Source of the DNA: Lutjanus erythropterus
Taxonomy: Eukaryota > Chordata > Actinopteri > Lutjaniformes > Lutjanidae
Direction of reading: 5' to 3'
NCBI GenBank assembly: GCA_020091685.1
Contig: CM034607.1
Span: 23,001,253-23,065,252, forward strand
Length of the DNA stretch: 64,000 nucleotides
The position numbers were made by a program, and so were the translations under genes. This document shows, one piece after another, positions 59,394-64,000 of the stretch. Numbering within the stretch: position 1 is the stretch's first letter; each line of letters begins with the position of its first letter. Below the pieces are notes generated by a model that searched no databases, was not told the origin of the DNA, and saw only the letters and a list, made by a program, of their open reading frames with translations.

Positions 59394-61966
59394 CTGCACA
59401 AACACAAGAAACAGGCACAGACAACTGATTACACTGGAGAGCTTCGGTCGCTTTATACGAGCAATAAACTTTGATACAGATTCACATCTCCTGAAAGACA
59501 CGGCTCTGTTGCCCCACAGCGTGCACACATCAACAACACCTCTCAAAGGATTCACTGTGTGCTCCAAATTAAAACTGCAGGTTGCAAACTTTAAATAGCA
59601 CTGAAGCAGCACAAACAACTAAAGAATCCTGCGCTGCTGATAGAGGGGCCGAGGGGGAGATTTGCTGAAGAGAAACACTTATTATTATCACATTTTTACC
59701 CTCAGCGTCAAGGAGCTTAAAGTATCTCACAAACGCAGCTCGGGCTTTGTGTCAGCTCTCTTACACAACGAAATCCAGGGTGCTTGTCAAAGGCAGCGTA
59801 CCAGTCCAGTTGACTCAGGGCAGGATTTCAAAGCGCTGGCATGGAGGATAGAGTCTGGAAACCGTGGGTCAAGAGTTTCCGTAGACAGTTTTATCTTACA
59901 TGAATCCACGTATCCTCGGAGTAAAACAACAAATCACATTCCAATTTGCTTTGAAGCGTGGAGGACTCGTATAAAAGAAAACACAAGTTTCAGAGAAGCA
60001 CATGACTGAGAGAGGAATACTGAAGTAAATAATTAGCTCAAGTGGATTCTCAGTGATTAAAAGATGACCAGGATATGAATTATCAGTTTGAGAATCACAA
60101 GGTTTTCCGCAAATAACGCCTCCACAAAGACGGAGAGAAGTCTTCTAACGGAGAACAGATACAATCTCTACTTTTCTACTTCAGGTGGCTCTGAAAACTC
60201 TAAATTGACTGTCACTGCTGACTGTTATTGAACGCAATTATCCCTCTCATATACCTTGTATAATTTCCTCTCCTAGAAAGACAGACGTGTACTTCTAGAG
60301 CGCAGTCACTACATTGTTATTGGAGTTATCAGCTTTAACTACAAGCTGAAACTTGACTGAGTGAAATGAGTCAAACACACGGTGCAGTCTGTTATTGCAC
60401 AAAAGTGTTTAATGACTCTTTACTCAAGAAGTTGGAAATGCACCATTTGCATGAGAAATGATGACTACTGACTGAATTTACGCCAATGAAAAAAAAAAAA
60501 ACTGTGATATTTTAGAAAATGATGCTATAGATGCTATCTTGGGTTCCTAAAGGTATAGAATATATAGTGAAAGCTGTTCAGTCTGTTCAGCAGCAGCCCA
60601 TTGCTCCAAAAAACCCTCAAACCCCCTATTCTTCAGTTGTCACTTTTTTCAAAGTGTGCAGATCTTAAAACCTTAAACTTGACTTGCCCCCTTTGAGCTT
60701 TCAATTACTGAAAGAATACACCTACAAGGCAGCGCCGATCACTGACTGTGGCACGATAACACAGTATATCTGGCCCCAAAGATGCACAGATGGCAAACAT
60801 AAAACGGAAAGAAAGGCACAGTGCTGATACGTCTGGCTGTAAATCTGTCCCACTGAGTTTACATGACTGAAACAAAGCAGCAACCTCTGGAGTAACCCGC
60901 CCTGTCACAAGGCCAACAAGTTGTCTCTGCAAGTGAACTGACATTTCTTCTATGTAGATTACTACTGTATATATACAAAATATGGGGGGAAAAATCTGTT
61001 TGCTGATTGGGATAAACTACTGGAATAGAATACAGTTTTCAGGATGAACCAGATGACGCAGTTCACTCTTTCAAAACATGTTAACAAGAAGCTCACAGGA
61101 TGTTATGAAGCACACAGAGAGGAATCAGAGACTTCTGGGAGACACAATAGTGCAACACTGGACTCTTTTCAGAGGCTGAAACTGCCTATTTGTTTTTTCT
61201 TTTGGCAAGTAGAGTTCCTCTTGTTTGGTACTAAAGCTTAAACAGCATTCAGGAGAAAAAAGTGACAGATCTGCTTTTGTTTTGACAGGTCCGAGGGAGT
61301 GCATAACTGTGTTCTACACTGCAAATCCACTTTATAAACTGTCAGGCAAACATGTTTATGTGTTCATCTCCAAACAATGGGTCCAAAATACTGTATATGA
61401 ATCACACTAGTGAGCACTTTGCAGTGTAAACAACAGTGTGTATTCTAGGATGGAAAGATTGGCCAATCCTGCTCTAAAAAGGAAAGATGGTTTTTCCAGG
61501 CAAACCTTAAAATTAAACTGAACTAGCAAAAGCTATTGAAAACACAACACAGGGCGAGGGAGGAGTGCTGTGGCTTGCAAAAGTTACACACTGCATATTG
61601 ACAGGATTTCAGCAAAGCAATATAACAAGTTCAGCAGAGTAACAATGAGGAACTTACACTGTGTCTCCTACGACAGCTGACATGTAGTGATGTGAATTTT
61701 GCAATGCTAGCACATATTTCATCCTTAACGTCTATTTGCCATGCCGGGTGTCAGGCATGCCTGTAGAAAACTGTCTGAGAATCTGCAGCCAAGAGAAATT
61801 CAGTTAAATTTAGCTGCAGCGACAGACTGGAGAACGTCTCAGTGAATGTCACCCTTCCAGAGCTTTGTGATACACATCCATGATAATCATGTTGCTATAG
61901 CTAATGTCTTTCAGTGAATGAGCAGGTGCTGCACTTCAACCATCCCAATGAATTATAGCTCATTAA

Positions 61967-63044
61967 AGGGATGTTTTGATCTGGGGTTGTTTGAAGTATT
62001 TGTGCATAGTCAGTGTATTACCTACAGTAGATGGCTGATGACACGCCCCCAGTCCCAGCTGTGGACAGGACCAGCAGCAAAACGTATATTACCCACTTTA
62101 AAAAGGCTCACCTAAAAAAATCAATAGAAGTTTAAGTTTACAGTATATTTTGAATATTTTCACAGCTTTACCTTGCCATCAGACAGCCTCTTCTGACAGG
62201 AAACTGCTGTTATACAAGCCAAATATCTCCAAACCAACTAGACTCCGCTGCAAAAATCAGTTTTCACCGAACTTTGGTATTTTAAAGGGTTAGTTCGGAT
62301 TCACTAAAGTCACACAACAACACAAACAAACTAAGAGACTGAGGCAGCAGTAGACCAGCAACTAAAAACTGTAAAAAATACTGTTTTTGCAAAAAGGAGT
62401 CTAGTTACGCAAGAGCAATATTTTTGGCTTATATATCTGTGGTTTCTTGGTGGAAAACTTCACTGCTAGACTTTAATCCTTCTGCTCTAATCGACACCTG
62501 CCTGTTCCGAGTGCAGCCATGCTGGCACTGTGTCTTTTTTGCTTTAGCCCAGCAGGCTAGGCCGCCTTCTTTTTCAGACAGGTTAAAAACATGGGACATT
62601 TATGGGAAAATGTTCAAATGGGAGGATGGTGGGAGAGAAAGGCAAAATATGGAATAATCCTGGGTACAAAGATTGGGCTGACAGGTATGTACTTCTTTCG
62701 GTTTCTCCAACTGATGCCGACCACCATCTATTGTAGATTAGTGGTTTTCAGCTTTGGGTTTCAGATCACCAAGGGGTGCGAGATAATATAATAGAATAAA
62801 AGCCTCTTAAAGACATTCAACAAAAGAGTCAAGCACTCAAGCACTGTAATTTGGTGACTTTTTACGTGTTATACAGAATTTCCTGAATAGTCTTGGACAG
62901 GCGGCGAATGAATGGTGGAGGGTCACGATGACCAACCTCATTTTTGTGGGGGTCGTGACTTGAGAAGGTTGAGAAGCACTGCTGTAGGTAATACACTGAC
63001 TATCAATAGGCACATACAACACCACTTCAAAAAAAGGCCCTGGC
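61967..63044. mobile_element. fold-back element, about 1.1 kb, carrying a nested hAT
   Basis: The left arm (AGGGATGTTTTGATCTGGGG...TAGTCAGTGTATTACCTACAGTAGATGG) is inverted in the right arm (CATCTATTGTAGAT, then CTGTAGGTAATACACTGACTA...GGCCCTGG). The right arm is split by a 243-bp hAT-like insert. No coding capacity. Confidence 0.7.
62739..62981. mobile_element. short hAT-like MITE nested in fold-back arm
   Basis: The left end TAGTGGTTTTCAGCTTTGGG and right end TTGAGAAGGTTGAGAAGCACTG are inverted repeats of the CAGTGGTTCTCAAC type. TTGTAGAT (62731-62738) and CTGTAGGT (62982-62989) are a slightly decayed 8-bp target duplication. The undamaged left arm has CTGTAGGT once at the matching position, so the empty site can be read directly. 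Confidence 0.8.
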
Positions 63045-63852
63045 AAATAGATGTATTTAGCTCAGAGAAACATGTTTAGATATGAGTGGTCAAACTGCAG
63101 CAGCAAGTCAAACAGGGCCAAAACAAAAAGCAAAGAGAAACACAAACTGTCCTAAATTATTACAGCAAAGTTGAAAGCAAACATAAACCATACCAACGTT
63201 TGATATTTTGTTTGATATTTTTGCTCTGCTGCCCTTCCAAGTTAACATTTTTGTCTAATTAAACTCAACAAATCATAAATGGTTAAAAAAAAAAAGAAAG
63301 AACAGAGGTCCTGTCACATAAATACATAAATAATGCAGAAAAACAGATCCACGTGGAGTTTCAACATGCACTTGGAAATAAATTAGTAATGTGATCACAA
63401 TAACATCGCCTGTTTCCCAGTCTGTCTGAATTAAGCCACAAAAGCTCAGCTAATCCAGTCCCAGCCGCCTCTCTGCTGGCTTTCATTAGGCCGCGGTGGC
63501 TGTGACACTTGTTTGTGTTCCTCACAGGTTGTTAAAGTCATTTACTACAGATGTATGCATGTGCGTTACACGTTAGCAGAGCTTAATTTCGGACATATGG
63601 CACTGACTCACCCTGCAGGCTTACCCTACCATTAACTATAGCTGATACACGTCCTAACCTTCACCTAACCCCATTAAAAGAGACCAAAACTCTATTTCAG
63701 CTCACGCTGGATAAAACTTCAGTGAGACCAAATTGGGCAGTGCTCATTTTGTCCCCAAATCATCAACAATCAAGTGGTTTGAAATCCAGAAATCCAAAAT
63801 ACATTCCTAAATGTGGATTAGGGCAGACCCCACACACACATACACACCATGC

Positions 63853-64000
63853 ACTCTTAGAAATAATGGTTCTAAAAGGAACTTCCTGAAGGGCTGATGT
63901 TTTACCTAGAGTAATTTGTGTCGCTTCTTTTTTGAAGAAAGGGTTTATCAAGACTAGAGGTTCCGTTATGAACCCTTTTCTTCCAAAGAACCCCTTTTTG
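63853..64000 (+). mobile_element. left part of a second CACTCTTA-type element, cut by window end
   Basis: GCACTCTTAGAAATAATGGTT, then CTTCCTGAAGGGCTGATGTT, match the inverse of the right end of the 37.83-38.63-kb element. GAACCCTTTTCTTCCAAAGAACCCC near the edge is the start of a similar GGTTC/GAACC-rich interior. Confidence 0.6.

Larger units (their letters stand above)
59394..64000 (-). other. tgfbr2: tgfbr2 intron upstream of the penultimate exon (incomplete)
   Basis: No earlier tgfbr2 exon was found. I looked for the kinase block preceding EVKEYEPPF (containing DVYSMALVLWEM) and saw no match. The intron therefore extends past the window. It holds a fold-back element with a nested hAT (61.96-63.05 kb) and the start of a TTCTTAGAA-type element at the right edge. 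In 59430-61960 and 63050-63850 nothing recognisable was seen. Confidence 0.8.

Noticed and set aside
59394..59424. [10 protein letters not shown] in front of EVKEYEPPF
   Set aside because: This is the polypyrimidine tract and acceptor of the intron, translated by chance.
59430..64000. an earlier tgfbr2 exon (kinase block ending DVYSMALVLWEM)
   Set aside because: I looked for its complement on the minus strand and saw none; the exon must lie beyond the window.

Overview
This is vertebrate nuclear DNA, almost certainly from a ray-finned and probably percomorph fish. It is AT-rich, with spliced exons separated by long non-coding stretches and many short, decayed transposons of types common in teleosts. 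Only three coding exons, from two genes, can be supported. Both genes read on the minus strand. Nothing prokaryotic, viral or CRISPR-like was seen.

Layout, left to right. 1-29779 appears to be the large first intron of stt3b; it carries no exon I can recognise, a dead LINE reverse-transcriptase fragment (22.7-23.3 kb), several nested TTAA-flanked MITEs and hAT-like elements, and some low-repeat blocks that could be conserved non-coding elements. 29780-30042 is coding exon 1 of stt3b, a catalytic subunit of oligosaccharyltransferase. It lies inside a CpG island that continues upstream as a TATA-less promoter with GC boxes, CCAAT boxes and a CTCGCGAG motif. About 30.5-54.3 kb is intergenic and filled with repeats: two larger hAT-like elements (31.2-33.0 kb, and 40.4-41.3 kb with a perfect 8-bp target duplication), a broken Myb/SANT-like transposon ORF (about 36.1 kb), a TIR-bounded minisatellite (37.8-38.6 kb), and fold-back elements. 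54.3-59.4 kb holds the 3' UTR and last two coding exons of tgfbr2, the TGF-beta type II receptor. The rest of the window is the next intron upstream, also rich in repeats. The remaining tgfbr2 exons must lie beyond 64000, and stt3b exon 2 must lie before base 1.

The two genes have unrelated jobs: N-glycosylation in the ER, and a cell-surface serine/threonine kinase. They are neighbours by old synteny. In mammals, as I recall it, TGFBR2 and STT3B have the same relative order and orientation with GADL1 between them; no GADL1 exon was recognised here. The most informative material is the nested transposon stratigraphy, where target duplications can be read directly and relative insertion ages follow. 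No previously undescribed biological system was identified. The best candidates for a second look are the minisatellite enclosed by terminal inverted repeats, the 127-bp hairpin beside the tgfbr2 3' end, and the apparent absence of gadl1.
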